The notes: generated by a model not told the origin, from the letters alone. A stretch of DNA of 8,083 nucleotides from Bacillota bacterium (GCA_023458995.1 JAEWVV010000218.1:1-8083); one strand, 5' to 3'. Counted from the first letter of the stretch, positions 1 to 6,964 are shown. A program made the numbers and translations.

Positions 1-384
1 GAGCTAGATAATCTAATTATTTTATTAACGAATGCACAAAACCTCGATTTATGGATTAAACCTCATCAAATCGATACTATCTATTTAAATTTCTCTGATC
101 CTTGGCCAAAAGCTAGACATCATAAAAGACGTCTTACATGGCCAACGATGTTAAAAACATATAAACAAATTTTAAGGAAAGATGGAATTCTCCAATTTCG
201 AACAGATCATTTGAGTTTGTTTGAAGATTCTATCACCTATTTTGAAAATCATATTGATATTTTTGATGTCCAAATGGACTTAAAAGAATCACCTTATATG
301 ACAGAATACGAAGAAAAAAAGAGAAAACTAGGTAAAATATATCAATTGAAGGGACGAATTCACGATGATCAGAAAAATCTATAA
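1..384 (+). CDS. trmB: tRNA (guanine-N7-)-methyltransferase TrmB, 3' part only
   Basis: The reading frame is open from the first base, so the 5' end lies outside the window; 127 C-terminal residues are present, against roughly 210-220 for the whole enzyme. TrmB uses S-adenosylmethionine to make m7G at position 46 in the variable loop of tRNAs, in the cytoplasm. Seen here are the family signature NFSDPWPKARHHKRRLT (residues 30-46 of the fragment), carrying the catalytic-site Asp, the following FRTDH strand (66-70), and the C-terminal TEYEEK motif (101-106) that helps bind cofactor and tRNA. The ATG at 148 lies after the signature motif and is an internal Met, not the start. The end overlaps the next gene by 20 nt, which suggests co-transcription and translational coupling. 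No key residue is missing in the visible part. Confidence 0.95.
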   Translation, partial: ELDNLIILLTNAQNLDLWIKPHQIDTIYLNFSDPWPKARHHKRRLTWPTMLKTYKQILRKDGILQFRTDHLSLFEDSITYFENHIDIFDVQMDLKESPYMTEYEEKKRKLGKIYQLKGRIHDDQKNL

Positions 385-1423
385 AGACTTATTCGATTTA
401 GCAGGAACTTCAGGATATGAAAAAAATGTCCAAAACTATATGAGAAACTTCATGGAGAAATTTCCATCTTACGAGATTCAAGTTGATCACTTAGGATCCA
501 TTTTTGCAGTTAAGAAAGCAAAGGATGAACATGCACCTGTTGTCATGGTTGCTGGTCATATGGATGAAGTCGGTTTAATGGTTGTTGGTATTACCGAGAT
601 GGGCATGCTTAAGATGAATGCACTTGGCGGATTAAACGGTGAAGTGTTTGTATCCCAAGTTCTTGATGTTCACACGAAAAAAGGTGTCATCAAAGGAGTA
701 GTCGGTGCCATTCCTCCTCATTTAAAGAAAGAACAAAATACGACGCTTTCTGAATTGATCTTAGATATTGGAGCAAGCTCAAAAGATGAAGTAAAAGAAA
801 TGGGTGTAGAACTTGGTAACATGATTTTATTCCCAAATCCATTTTTCTATACTGCAAATCCTAATCGTTTAATCGCAAAATCGATTGATAATCGTTATGG
901 TTGTGGTTTAGCGCTTGAAGCACTTGAAGCATTTCATGATGTTGAACTTCCCTATACGTTAGTCATTGGTGCAACCGTTCAAGAGGAAGTCGGCTTAAGA
1001 GGTGCAGAAACAGCGGTTAACATGTTTAATCCAAATGTTTTTCTAGCACTTGATGCATCTCCAGTCAATGATGCGCTCGATAAAGATGCTTTAGGTGGAC
1101 TAGGTAAAGGTTTTCTTCTTAGAATGTATGATCCTAAAAACGTAATGCATCAAAAAACAATGGAATATTTTATCAAGCTTGCAACAAAGCATAAAATACC
1201 CTTTCAATATTTTGTATCCATGGGTGGAACAGATGCAGCAAAAGCATTAGATATGAATGCAGGTGTAATCGCAACCACGATTGGTTTACCCGCACGATAC
1301 ATTCACTCCACAGCTGCCATGATGGATTTAAACGACTTAAAAGCTGCTAAGCGCATGCTTTTCACACTACTTAAGACAATGAATCCCAAAGTGATTAAAA
1401 CCTTACAGGAGGGAAATAGATGA
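365..1423 (+). CDS. M42-family metallo-aminopeptidase (glutamyl aminopeptidase / endoglucanase M type)
   Basis: A 352-residue cytoplasmic aminopeptidase, the normal length for family M42. These are usually dodecameric two-metal enzymes that trim N-terminal residues from short peptides. The metal ligands and catalytic residues can be placed from motifs: GHMDEVG gives His65 and Asp67, KSIDNRYGCG gives the bridging Asp175, VQEEVGLRG gives the general base Glu207 and ligand Glu208, ALDASP gives Asp230, and RYIHST gives His314. All are intact, so the enzyme is probably active. Substrate preference (Glu/Asp, Leu or Lys) cannot be read from sequence. The start at 365 lies inside the end of trmB, with AAGGG at 349-353 as a plausible but distant ribosome binding site. 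The stop TGA overlaps the ATG of the aldo/keto reductase gene. Some relatives carry misleading 'cellulase' names; peptidase is the better call. Confidence 0.93.
   Translation: MIRKIYKDLFDLAGTSGYEKNVQNYMRNFMEKFPSYEIQVDHLGSIFAVKKAKDEHAPVVMVAGHMDEVGLMVVGITEMGMLKMNALGGLNGEVFVSQVLDVHTKKGVIKGVVGAIPPHLKKEQNTTLSELILDIGASSKDEVKEMGVELGNMILFPNPFFYTANPNRLIAKSIDNRYGCGLALEALEAFHDVELPYTLVIGATVQEEVGLRGAETAVNMFNPNVFLALDASPVNDALDKDALGGLGKGFLLRMYDPKNVMHQKTMEYFIKLATKHKIPFQYFVSMGGTDAAKALDMNAGVIATTIGLPARYIHSTAAMMDLNDLKAAKRMLFTLLKTMNPKVIKTLQEGNR
1407..1413 (+). promoter_or_regulatory. Shine-Dalgarno site of the aldo/keto reductase gene
   Basis: AGGAGGG ends 6 nt before the ATG at 1420, inside the 3' end of the M42 gene. 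It fixes the reductase start at the ATGA overlap. Confidence 0.8.
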
Positions 1424-2262
1424 TTACAACTAAACTTTATAATGGTGTAGAAATACCACGTCTTGGTCTTGGAACGTATTTAGTTGCTGATGGTGAATCA
1501 GCTTATGATACAGTACTCCATGCACTTAAAGTAGGTTATCGTCATATTGATACCGCACAAATGTATAAAAATGAAGCAACCATAGGACAAGCCGTTGTTG
1601 ATTCAGGAATTGATCGCCGTGAGCTTTTTATTACAACCAAACAAATGGCACACTCAACACCTGATAAAATGAGAAAACAGTTTGAAGAATCTTTAGCTAA
1701 ATTAAAGACAGATTATGTTGATTTATATCTCATTCACTGGCCAAATCATGATAAGAAAATTAATCAACAAACATGGGCGCTCTTTGAGGAACTTTATTAT
1801 GAAAAGAAAGTAAGAGCTATTGGTGTTTCCAATTTTCAACGACACCAATTAGAAGATTTACTTGAAACAGCAACCATTGTACCGATGGTTAATCAAGTTG
1901 AACTGCATCCAGGTTTATCACAAATACCACTACAAGCTTACTTAGAGAAGAAACATATCGCAATCGAATCCTTTGGTCCTTTAATGAAGGGTGGCGTATT
2001 TGAGGGTATTTGGAAAGAAGGTTTATCTGCTATTGCAGAAAAGCATCAAGCAAGTATTCCTCAAATCATTATTGCTTGGGGATTAGCACGCGGTGTGATC
2101 ATGATTCCTAAATCTGTTACACCTTCACGTATTGAAGAAAACTTTAAAGCAAAAGACATTATCTTATCACCTGAAGAGATTTTAGCAATCAATCAATTAA
2201 ACCGTGGTAAACGTGTTTATACCGATCCAGATAATAGCCCATGGGGTCCATATAACGAATAA
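1420..2262 (+). CDS. aldo/keto reductase (AKR family, NADPH-dependent)
   Basis: A 280-residue single-domain TIM-barrel oxidoreductase of normal length, expected to reduce aldehydes or ketones with NADPH in the cytoplasm. The catalytic tetrad is present: Asp44 and Tyr49 in RHIDTAQMYKNE, Lys74 in ITTKQ, and His106 in LIHWP. The barrel motifs GVSNF (135-139) and NQVELHP (158-164), and the cofactor phosphate-binding IPKS (229-232) followed by RIEEN, are also clear. It most resembles the 2,5-diketo-gluconate reductase / YvgN-like bacterial group, but the true substrate cannot be inferred. The residues just after Lys74 (QMAHST) differ from the Leu/Val-Trp usual in that position, so substrate-pocket differences are possible. 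It is the last gene of the trmB-M42-reductase unit and its stop abuts a terminator. Confidence 0.94.
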   Translation: MITTKLYNGVEIPRLGLGTYLVADGESAYDTVLHALKVGYRHIDTAQMYKNEATIGQAVVDSGIDRRELFITTKQMAHSTPDKMRKQFEESLAKLKTDYVDLYLIHWPNHDKKINQQTWALFEELYYEKKVRAIGVSNFQRHQLEDLLETATIVPMVNQVELHPGLSQIPLQAYLEKKHIAIESFGPLMKGGVFEGIWKEGLSAIAEKHQASIPQIIIAWGLARGVIMIPKSVTPSRIEENFKAKDIILSPEEILAINQLNRGKRVYTDPDNSPWGPYNE

Positions 2263-2288
2263 CCTGCCCAGCAGGTTTTTCTTTTTTT
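2261..2288 (+). terminator. intrinsic terminator after the aldo/keto reductase gene
   Basis: A 7-bp stem, AACCTGC (2261-2267) with GCAGGTT (2271-2277), closes a CCA loop and is followed by a T-rich run to 2288 broken by a single C. The stem begins within the reductase stop codon. It separates the left operon from the pantothenate unit. Confidence 0.85.
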
Positions 2289-2297
2289 ACGAAATGA

Positions 2298-2326
2298 TTG
2301 AATTCCTTAAATAAATCTTCTATAAT
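2298..2326 (+). promoter_or_regulatory. sigma-70/sigma-A type promoter for the ECF S component-coaX unit
   Basis: The -35 box TTGAAT lies at 2298-2303 and the consensus -10 box TATAAT at 2321-2326, separated by the optimal 17 nt. Transcription should begin near 2333, giving a leader of about 40 nt. It lies 10 nt beyond the previous terminator, as expected for an independent unit. Confidence 0.8.
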
Positions 2327-2343
2327 AAAGGTGACTTATGGGA

Positions 2344-2363
2344 CCTTTTGAGGCCTAAAAAGG
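2344..2363 (+). promoter_or_regulatory. near-perfect 20-bp palindrome in the leader, overlapping the Shine-Dalgarno site
   Basis: Half-sites CCTTTTGAGG (2344-2353) and CCTAAAAAGG (2354-2363) are inverted copies with one mismatch per half. In DNA this looks like a repressor operator about 10-30 nt after the predicted transcription start. In RNA, CCUUUU (2344-2349) can pair with AAAAGG (2358-2363) around an 8-nt loop and cover part of the AGGAG at 2361-2365. Either reading implies control of the transporter gene; the sequence alone does not choose. Confidence 0.5.
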
Positions 2364-2365
2364 AG
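2361..2365 (+). promoter_or_regulatory. Shine-Dalgarno site deciding the ECF S component start
   Basis: AGGAG within AAAAAGGAGA lies 6 nt before the ATG at 2372. This favours 2372 over the in-frame TTG at 2348, which has no ribosome binding site and would add eight charged residues upstream of the first membrane helix. Confidence 0.85.
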
Positions 2366-2371
2366 ATATTT

Positions 2372-3139
2372 ATGAAGAAAAATGATATTTTTTACTTGAG
2401 TTTAACAGGAATCTTTACAGCCATCATTGTTTTGATGACCATTGTTCCACAGTTAGGCTTTATTTTTTTGACACCGATCGTGAGTGTGACATTGCTCCAT
2501 ATTCCCGTACTCATTGGTGTATTTATGATGCCTAAGAAATATGGAATCATGCTTGGGTTAGCTTTTGGGGTTGCATCGTTTGTGAGATCATTCTTCCCCC
2601 AGGGACCACTTGATTATGCATTCCAAAATCCGATTGTATCGGTTTTACCACGTTTTTTATTTGCACTTTTTGCAGCATATCTTTTTGATTTCTTGAAATG
2701 GATTAATGCAAAAGCAAAACATGGTGATGTGATTACATTCTTCTTAGTCACTGCAGTTACAATCTTTGGCCTTTATTATGGTGCAAATTCAATTGCACTG
2801 ATGACGGGTTGGAGTATGAACTGGTTAGCTCCAGTTGCTTTAGTTGTTGGTATTAGCTTCTTAACATTATATTTTGCTTATATCACATCGAAAGACAAAA
2901 CAAATGTTTTTATCCCTTCAGCACTTATTTTAAGTACGATTGTTCATACAATTTTAGTATTAACGTTCCTATCCATCTTTTCAGTAGACTTAGTTGAAAG
3001 TTTTTATCCAGATAAGTCAGTGGTTGCTACGATATTTGCTGTAGCTGCAACCAATGGTCTTGCTGAAGCAGTTGCTGCGGCACTGATTGGAACGCCTATT
3101 ATCATTGCACTTCAAAACTTTAAAAAACGTAATGCTTAG
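2372..3139 (+). CDS. panT: ECF transporter S component, probable pantothenate transporter PanT
   Basis: A 255-residue, very hydrophobic protein, the substrate-binding membrane subunit of a group II energy-coupling factor transporter. It would work with the shared EcfT and EcfA/A' subunits, which are not in this window. Hydrophobic segments lie at roughly residues 8-25, 28-52, 57-72, 90-107, 119-140, 151-171, 180-204 and 217-247, somewhat more than the six helices of a minimal S component, so some may be half-helices or loops. Family-like stretches are SVTLLHIPVLIGV (38-50) with GLAFGVAS (62-69), NPIVSVLPR (86-94), and the C-terminal NGLAEAVAAALIGTPI (228-243). The pantothenate assignment rests on resemblance to PanT-type S components and on the adjacent pantothenate kinase gene 16 nt downstream. 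Riboflavin or another vitamin remains possible. It has its own promoter and a palindrome over its ribosome binding site. Confidence 0.82.
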   Translation: MKKNDIFYLSLTGIFTAIIVLMTIVPQLGFIFLTPIVSVTLLHIPVLIGVFMMPKKYGIMLGLAFGVASFVRSFFPQGPLDYAFQNPIVSVLPRFLFALFAAYLFDFLKWINAKAKHGDVITFFLVTAVTIFGLYYGANSIALMTGWSMNWLAPVALVVGISFLTLYFAYITSKDKTNVFIPSALILSTIVHTILVLTFLSIFSVDLVESFYPDKSVVATIFAVAATNGLAEAVAAALIGTPIIIALQNFKKRNA

Positions 3140-3155
3140 AAAGGCATGGTGACCT

Positions 3156-3911
3156 ATGATATTGCTTTTTGATGTTGGTAATACAACAGTTAGTCTAGCG
3201 ATTGCAGATGGACTATCCATCTTGGAGACTTATAAGTTAAACACAGAAATACAAAAAACTGCGGATGAATATTGGATTCAAATGAGAAGCCTTATTCCAA
3301 CTTTAAAGATTGATTATATTGCGATTTCATCTGTTGTCCCAAGAATCACAGAAAAACTTGTTGAGATTGCTAAAAAGCATTTCAAACTTGAGCCTTTAAT
3401 TGTAGGTCCAGGCGTAAAGACGGGTCTTAATGTTAAAACAGATCACCCACGCGAAGTTGGAGCTGACCTAATCTGTGCAGCAGTAGCTGTTGAAAGTGAT
3501 ATTCTTCCTACATTAGTCGTTGATTTAGGTACAGCCATCAAATACATCTTCGTTAAGAATAAAACGATTTTAGGTGTCATTATTACACCAGGTGTCAGTA
3601 TTTCCATTAAAGCTTTAGTTGGTAACACTGCATTACTTCCTGATATCGATATAGAAATACCTAAAAAAGTACTAGGTACTAACACAATTGCATGTATGCA
3701 AAGTGGAGTTACCTATGGTGTTGCTGCACAAGTTGATGGTTTAATTGAACGTATCAGAGATGAAGTCAAAGAAGATTTTAATGTTGTTTTAACCGGTGGT
3801 CTATCCGAGACGATAGCACCTCTTTGTAAGCATCCTTTAACCAGAGATCCTGATCTTGTACATAAGGGATTACTCCAAATCTTTAATCGAAACGAAAAAA
3901 ATCAAAAATAG
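3156..3911 (+). CDS. coaX: type III pantothenate kinase
   Basis: A 251-residue enzyme of normal length that phosphorylates pantothenate with ATP, the first step of coenzyme A synthesis in the cytoplasm. It has the ASKHA-fold phosphate motif DVGNTT (residues 6-11), SSVVP (58-62), the catalytic-base region EVGAD (100-104, Asp104), VVDLGTA (121-127), the ITPGVSIS loop (143-150), the MQSGVTYG helix (181-188) and the nucleotide-site LTGGLS (212-217). Two positions depart from the usual family pattern: the Arg of the GADR motif is Leu105, and the TT after DFGTA is Ile128-Lys129. The kinase call is still strong, but pocket changes are possible. The gene follows the transporter gene by 16 nt; AAAGG at 3140-3144 is a distant ribosome binding site. 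Its stop codon lies within the terminator stem. Confidence 0.92.
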   Translation: MILLFDVGNTTVSLAIADGLSILETYKLNTEIQKTADEYWIQMRSLIPTLKIDYIAISSVVPRITEKLVEIAKKHFKLEPLIVGPGVKTGLNVKTDHPREVGADLICAAVAVESDILPTLVVDLGTAIKYIFVKNKTILGVIITPGVSISIKALVGNTALLPDIDIEIPKKVLGTNTIACMQSGVTYGVAAQVDGLIERIRDEVKEDFNVVLTGGLSETIAPLCKHPLTRDPDLVHKGLLQIFNRNEKNQK

Positions 3912-3933
3912 TCAGTTTTTCTGGCTGTTTTTT
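3904..3933 (+). terminator. intrinsic terminator overlapping the end of coaX
   Basis: AGTCAG (3910-3915) pairs with CTGGCT (3921-3926) around a TTTTT loop, with one G-T pair. The stem can extend to 12 bp through the A-run at 3904-3908 and the T-run to 3932, which doubles as the U-tract. The coaX stop codon TAG (3909-3911) is part of the stem. Confidence 0.72.
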
Positions 3934-3941
3934 GATATAAT
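3933..3941 (+). promoter_or_regulatory. extended -10 promoter for the pgcA-pepP unit
   Basis: TGATATAAT combines the TG extension (3933-3934) with a perfect TATAAT at 3936-3941. No convincing -35 box is present 16-18 nt upstream, where the coaX terminator lies; extended -10 promoters can dispense with one. The start of transcription would be near 3948, leaving a leader of about 20 nt. Confidence 0.62.
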
Positions 3942-3955
3942 AAACGGTGAATTGG

Positions 3956-3961
3956 AAAGGA
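3956..3961 (+). promoter_or_regulatory. Shine-Dalgarno site deciding the phosphoglucomutase start
   Basis: AAAGGA ends 8 nt before the ATG at 3970. It rules out a longer reading from the TTG at 3856, which would begin inside coaX, run through its terminator and add residues unlike the family. Confidence 0.8.
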
Positions 3962-3969
3962 AGATTATC

Positions 3970-5634
3970 ATGTCATATGAGAAAAAATATCAGTTCTGGC
4001 TGAATCAAAAAGATTTAGATCCTACCTTGCTCAAGGAACTGATTGAACTGAATGAAGAGCAAATTCAAGAGGTCTTTTTCAATGATCTCTCCTTTGGAAC
4101 CGGGGGACTTCGCGGTCTAATGGGTGCAGGGTCAAACAGAGTTAATGTCTACACCATCCGTAAAGCTTCAAAAGGATTCGCGAATTACTTACTTAAACAT
4201 AAAATAAAAGGTGGCGTTGCCATCTCTTATGATAATCGTCATTACTCCAAGAAGTTTGCTATGGAGTCAGCGATGGTTCTTGCAGCAGCAGGAATAAAGA
4301 CTTATCTTTTTAATGAGATGAGACCAACACCAATGTTATCGTTTGCTGTACGTCACTTCAAATGTGCAGGTGGCATTATGATCACTGCTTCACATAATCC
4401 AAAGGAATATAACGGATATAAAGTTTATGATGAGACAGGTGCTCAAGTAAACTTAGATACAGCTGAAAAGATTATTAAAGAAATCAGTTTAGTTGAAAAT
4501 CCTTTTGAAGTTGATGTTATTAGTAACGATTTAATTCAAACAGTTGATGCATCATTTGATGCGATCTATTTAGCTGAAGTTGAAAAAATACAGTTATCAC
4601 CGAAAGAACCAAAGATTAAAATTGTCTACTCACCACTCCATGGTGCAGGAGGAACAGTGATTCCTCAACTTCTTAATAAAGTGGGTTATGATGTTTATCC
4701 TTATGGTCCACAAATGGTTCCTGATCCTAATTTTAGTGCAACTAAATCTTCAAATCCTGAAGAAGCAGACGCTTATATTGAAACACTTAAATATGCAAAA
4801 GAAATTGATGCAGATCTCATTTTAGTCACTGACCCAGATGCTGACCGTTTGGGAATCGCAGTTAAGCATCAAGGTGAATATCATCTTTTAACTGGTAACC
4901 AAACTGCAGCGATTGAGCTTTATTATATTCTTGCTGAACGCCGCAAGAAAAATATGTTACCTAATAACAGTATTGTCTATAAGACGATTGTTACATCAGA
5001 TCTAATCGATCAAATTGCTGCATCATTTAATGTGATGACACAATCGACATTAACAGGTTTTAAATTTATTGGTGAAAAAGCAGAACTTAATAAACATAAA
5101 ACAACCTATCTCTTTGGTTGTGAAGAGTCTTATGGTTCTCTCATCAGTGATTTCGTTCGTGATAAAGATGCAGTTCAAGCATGCTTCATGCTTGCAGAAA
5201 TTGTCAATCATTTATCACACATGAAGATGACTTTAATCGATTATATGGAACACATCTATCAAGCTTTTGGTTACTATTATGAATATACAAAATCAATTAC
5301 ATTACCTGGTATTTCAGGTGTTGAACGTATCCAAAGATTGATGTCACATTTCAGAGAAAATCCACCCACGATTTATTCAAAATACTTAGTCAGTTATGAT
5401 GATATTGAACGCGGTCTTAAAATCATGGATGGATCCGTTCAAAAACTTGATCTACCTCATTCAAACGTCTTAAAGTATTATTATCAAGATCATACATGGA
5501 TTGTCTTTAGGCCAAGTGGTACAGAACCTAAGATGAAGATTTACTTCCAAACAGTTGCTAAATCAATCCCAGAAGCAAAAGAATTTATCGATGGCTTAGT
5601 TAAGCAATTGATGAAAGAAATAGAAAGTATTTAG
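3970..5634 (+). CDS. pgcA: alpha-D-phosphohexomutase (phosphoglucomutase / phosphomannomutase, PgcA-like)
   Basis: A 554-residue cytoplasmic enzyme that interconverts hexose 1- and 6-phosphates, supplying glucose-1-phosphate for UDP-glucose and hence glycolipids or polysaccharides. All four domain signatures are present: the phosphoserine loop TASHNPKEYNGYK (139-151, Ser141), the Mg2+ loop TDPDADR (287-293; Asp288, Asp290, Asp292), the sugar-binding loop GCEESYG (383-389), and the phosphate-binding FRPSGTEPK (513-521). The N-terminal LSFGTGGLRG (40-49) and the length match the long PgcA/PGM2-type subgroup rather than the roughly 450-residue ManB/GlmM type. Glucose versus mannose preference, or phosphopentomutase activity as in some Mollicute relatives, cannot be decided from sequence. 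It has its own promoter and is followed after 13 nt by the aminopeptidase gene. Confidence 0.93.
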   Translation: MSYEKKYQFWLNQKDLDPTLLKELIELNEEQIQEVFFNDLSFGTGGLRGLMGAGSNRVNVYTIRKASKGFANYLLKHKIKGGVAISYDNRHYSKKFAMESAMVLAAAGIKTYLFNEMRPTPMLSFAVRHFKCAGGIMITASHNPKEYNGYKVYDETGAQVNLDTAEKIIKEISLVENPFEVDVISNDLIQTVDASFDAIYLAEVEKIQLSPKEPKIKIVYSPLHGAGGTVIPQLLNKVGYDVYPYGPQMVPDPNFSATKSSNPEEADAYIETLKYAKEIDADLILVTDPDADRLGIAVKHQGEYHLLTGNQTAAIELYYILAERRKKNMLPNNSIVYKTIVTSDLIDQIAASFNVMTQSTLTGFKFIGEKAELNKHKTTYLFGCEESYGSLISDFVRDKDAVQACFMLAEIVNHLSHMKMTLIDYMEHIYQAFGYYYEYTKSITLPGISGVERIQRLMSHFRENPPTIYSKYLVSYDDIERGLKIMDGSVQKLDLPHSNVLKYYYQDHTWIVFRPSGTEPKMKIYFQTVAKSIPEAKEFIDGLVKQLMKEIESI

Positions 5635-5647
5635 GAAGGAGTTTCAC

Positions 5648-6907
5648 ATGTTAGAAAAACGTAGACAGCATTATGCTAATCAAGTAATAGACCAAAGTAT
5701 GACACTCCTATTTTCAGGTCGTGCACCTTTAAGAACAGCTGATGAATTTTATTCGTTTACAGTGAACCGTAATTTCTTTTATATGACAGGTATTGAACAA
5801 GAAAATGTATGCCTTGTCATCATGAAAGGTGCAGGTACAGTTAAGAGTTACTTATTTATTGATAAAATCGATCCCATTAAAGCATTATGGGATGGTGCTG
5901 GTTTAACCTTTGAAGAAGCAAGTCAAAAATCAGGAATTGAATTAGAAAATATTAGGGATATTGAAACATTAAATGCATTCATTTCAGAAATGCTTTCAAC
6001 AACACGTCGCGCACTCTTTGGAGCAATCGACACTGTTTATCTTGATTTAGAACGCTTAAATGATAAGGTACCTCAAACCTATCCAATCTCATTTGGACAT
6101 CAACTAAGAACACTTTATCCTTATATCACATTAAAAACAAATCAGATGATTTTAGCCGAAATGAGAACGGTTAAAGATGAATCTGAGATTGCTGAAATGA
6201 AGAAAGCAATTCAGATTACAAAAGTCGGATTAGACCGCATTATGGACAATGTTTTTCCTGGACGTTATGAATTTCAAGTTGAAGCTGAATATAACTATGT
6301 ATTAAACTTACACCGCACATCACCATCCTTTGGAACGATTGCAGCATCCGGTAAAAATGCAACTGTCCTTCATTACAGGGATAATGATTCAGCAATTGAA
6401 CCAAACGCTTTAGTTTTATTTGACCTAGGATGTTTTTCAAACAATTACTGTTCAGATATCACACGCGTATATCCTGCATCAGGTAAATTTACGAAACGTC
6501 AAAAAGAAGTTTATGAAACAGTTCTTGAAGTTAATAAAAAAGCGATTGAATACTTGAAACCTGGTATGACACTAAAAGAATACAATGATTACGGTAAGAT
6601 GCTACTGACTGAAGGTGCTAAAAAACTTGGTTTGATCAAAGAAGATCATGAAATTTCACGTTATTATTATCATAGTTTAGGACATTATCTTGGACTTGAT
6701 GTACACGATGTTGGAAATTATGCGAAACCTATTCCTGAAGGAGCAGTTATTACCGTTGAACCTGGATTATATATCGCAGAAGAGGGCATCGGTATTCGTA
6801 TCGAAGATGATATTTACGTTAAGTATGGTGGAAACATTAACTTATCTAAAGATATCATTAAAGAAGTAAAAGATATTGAAGCCTACATGGCAAAAACACA
6901 TAAGTAA
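5648..6907 (+). CDS. pepP: Xaa-Pro aminopeptidase (family M24B, PepP-like)
   Basis: A 419-residue cytoplasmic metallopeptidase that removes the N-terminal residue from peptides with proline second, of usual size for aminopeptidase P. The N-terminal non-catalytic AMP_N-type domain (about 1-150) starts with RRQHYANQV and contains RTADEFYSFTVNRNFFYMTG (29-48). The C-terminal pita-bread domain (about 175-415) carries the five dinuclear-metal ligands: Asp259 and Asp270 in LFDLGCFSNNYCSDITR, His346 in SLGHYLGLDVHD, Glu371 in VEPGLY, and Glu386 in RIEDD. His242 and His353 fit the accessory catalytic histidines. The start is fixed by AAGGAG at 5636-5641, 6 nt upstream. It follows the mutase gene by 13 nt and ends before a strong terminator. 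The metabolic link to the mutase is not obvious; shared transcription may only reflect compaction. Confidence 0.94.
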   Translation: MLEKRRQHYANQVIDQSMTLLFSGRAPLRTADEFYSFTVNRNFFYMTGIEQENVCLVIMKGAGTVKSYLFIDKIDPIKALWDGAGLTFEEASQKSGIELENIRDIETLNAFISEMLSTTRRALFGAIDTVYLDLERLNDKVPQTYPISFGHQLRTLYPYITLKTNQMILAEMRTVKDESEIAEMKKAIQITKVGLDRIMDNVFPGRYEFQVEAEYNYVLNLHRTSPSFGTIAASGKNATVLHYRDNDSAIEPNALVLFDLGCFSNNYCSDITRVYPASGKFTKRQKEVYETVLEVNKKAIEYLKPGMTLKEYNDYGKMLLTEGAKKLGLIKEDHEISRYYYHSLGHYLGLDVHDVGNYAKPIPEGAVITVEPGLYIAEEGIGIRIEDDIYVKYGGNINLSKDIIKEVKDIEAYMAKTHK

Positions 6908-6909
6908 CG

Positions 6910-6938
6910 AGAAGAGTCGATGGACTCTTCTTTTTTTA
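6910..6938 (+). terminator. strong intrinsic terminator after pepP
   Basis: A perfect 9-bp stem, AGAAGAGTC (6910-6918) with GACTCTTCT (6923-6931), closes a GATG loop and runs into a seven-T tract ending at 6937. It is the best terminator in the window and isolates the unknown exported-protein gene downstream. Confidence 0.92.
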
Positions 6939-6964
6939 TACAAGTAAAAAAGTGATACATTCCA

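Noticed and set aside
1421..1423. Use of UGA as tryptophan, as in Mycoplasma
   Set aside because: TGA ends the M42 gene and the exported-protein gene, each at an ATGA junction with the next gene, and tryptophans in conserved motifs are TGG.
2338..2358. Six-codon open frame (ATG to TAA) in the leader of the ECF S component gene, which would cross the palindrome
   Set aside because: Its possible ribosome binding site lies at or before the predicted transcription start, so it is probably not in the RNA. It would only be interesting if the 5' end maps further upstream.
2348..2371. Eight-residue N-terminal extension of the ECF S component from a TTG start
   Set aside because: The TTG has no ribosome binding site, while AGGAG lies 6 nt before the ATG at 2372, and the extension would put charged residues before the first helix.
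3146..3172. Eight-codon frame between the ECF S component and coaX genes
   Set aside because: It is out of frame with coaX, the nearby AAAGG is too close to its ATG, and there is no coding signal.
3017..3685. Minus-strand open frames opposite the transporter and coaX genes (3017-3220 and 3443-3685)
   Set aside because: Both lie opposite well-supported genes, have no ribosome binding site or recognisable motifs, and read as frame shadows.
3856..3969. In-frame TTG extension of the phosphoglucomutase into coaX
   Set aside because: It would run through the coaX terminator and the new promoter. The ATG at 3970 has a well-spaced AAAGGA and begins with family-like sequence.
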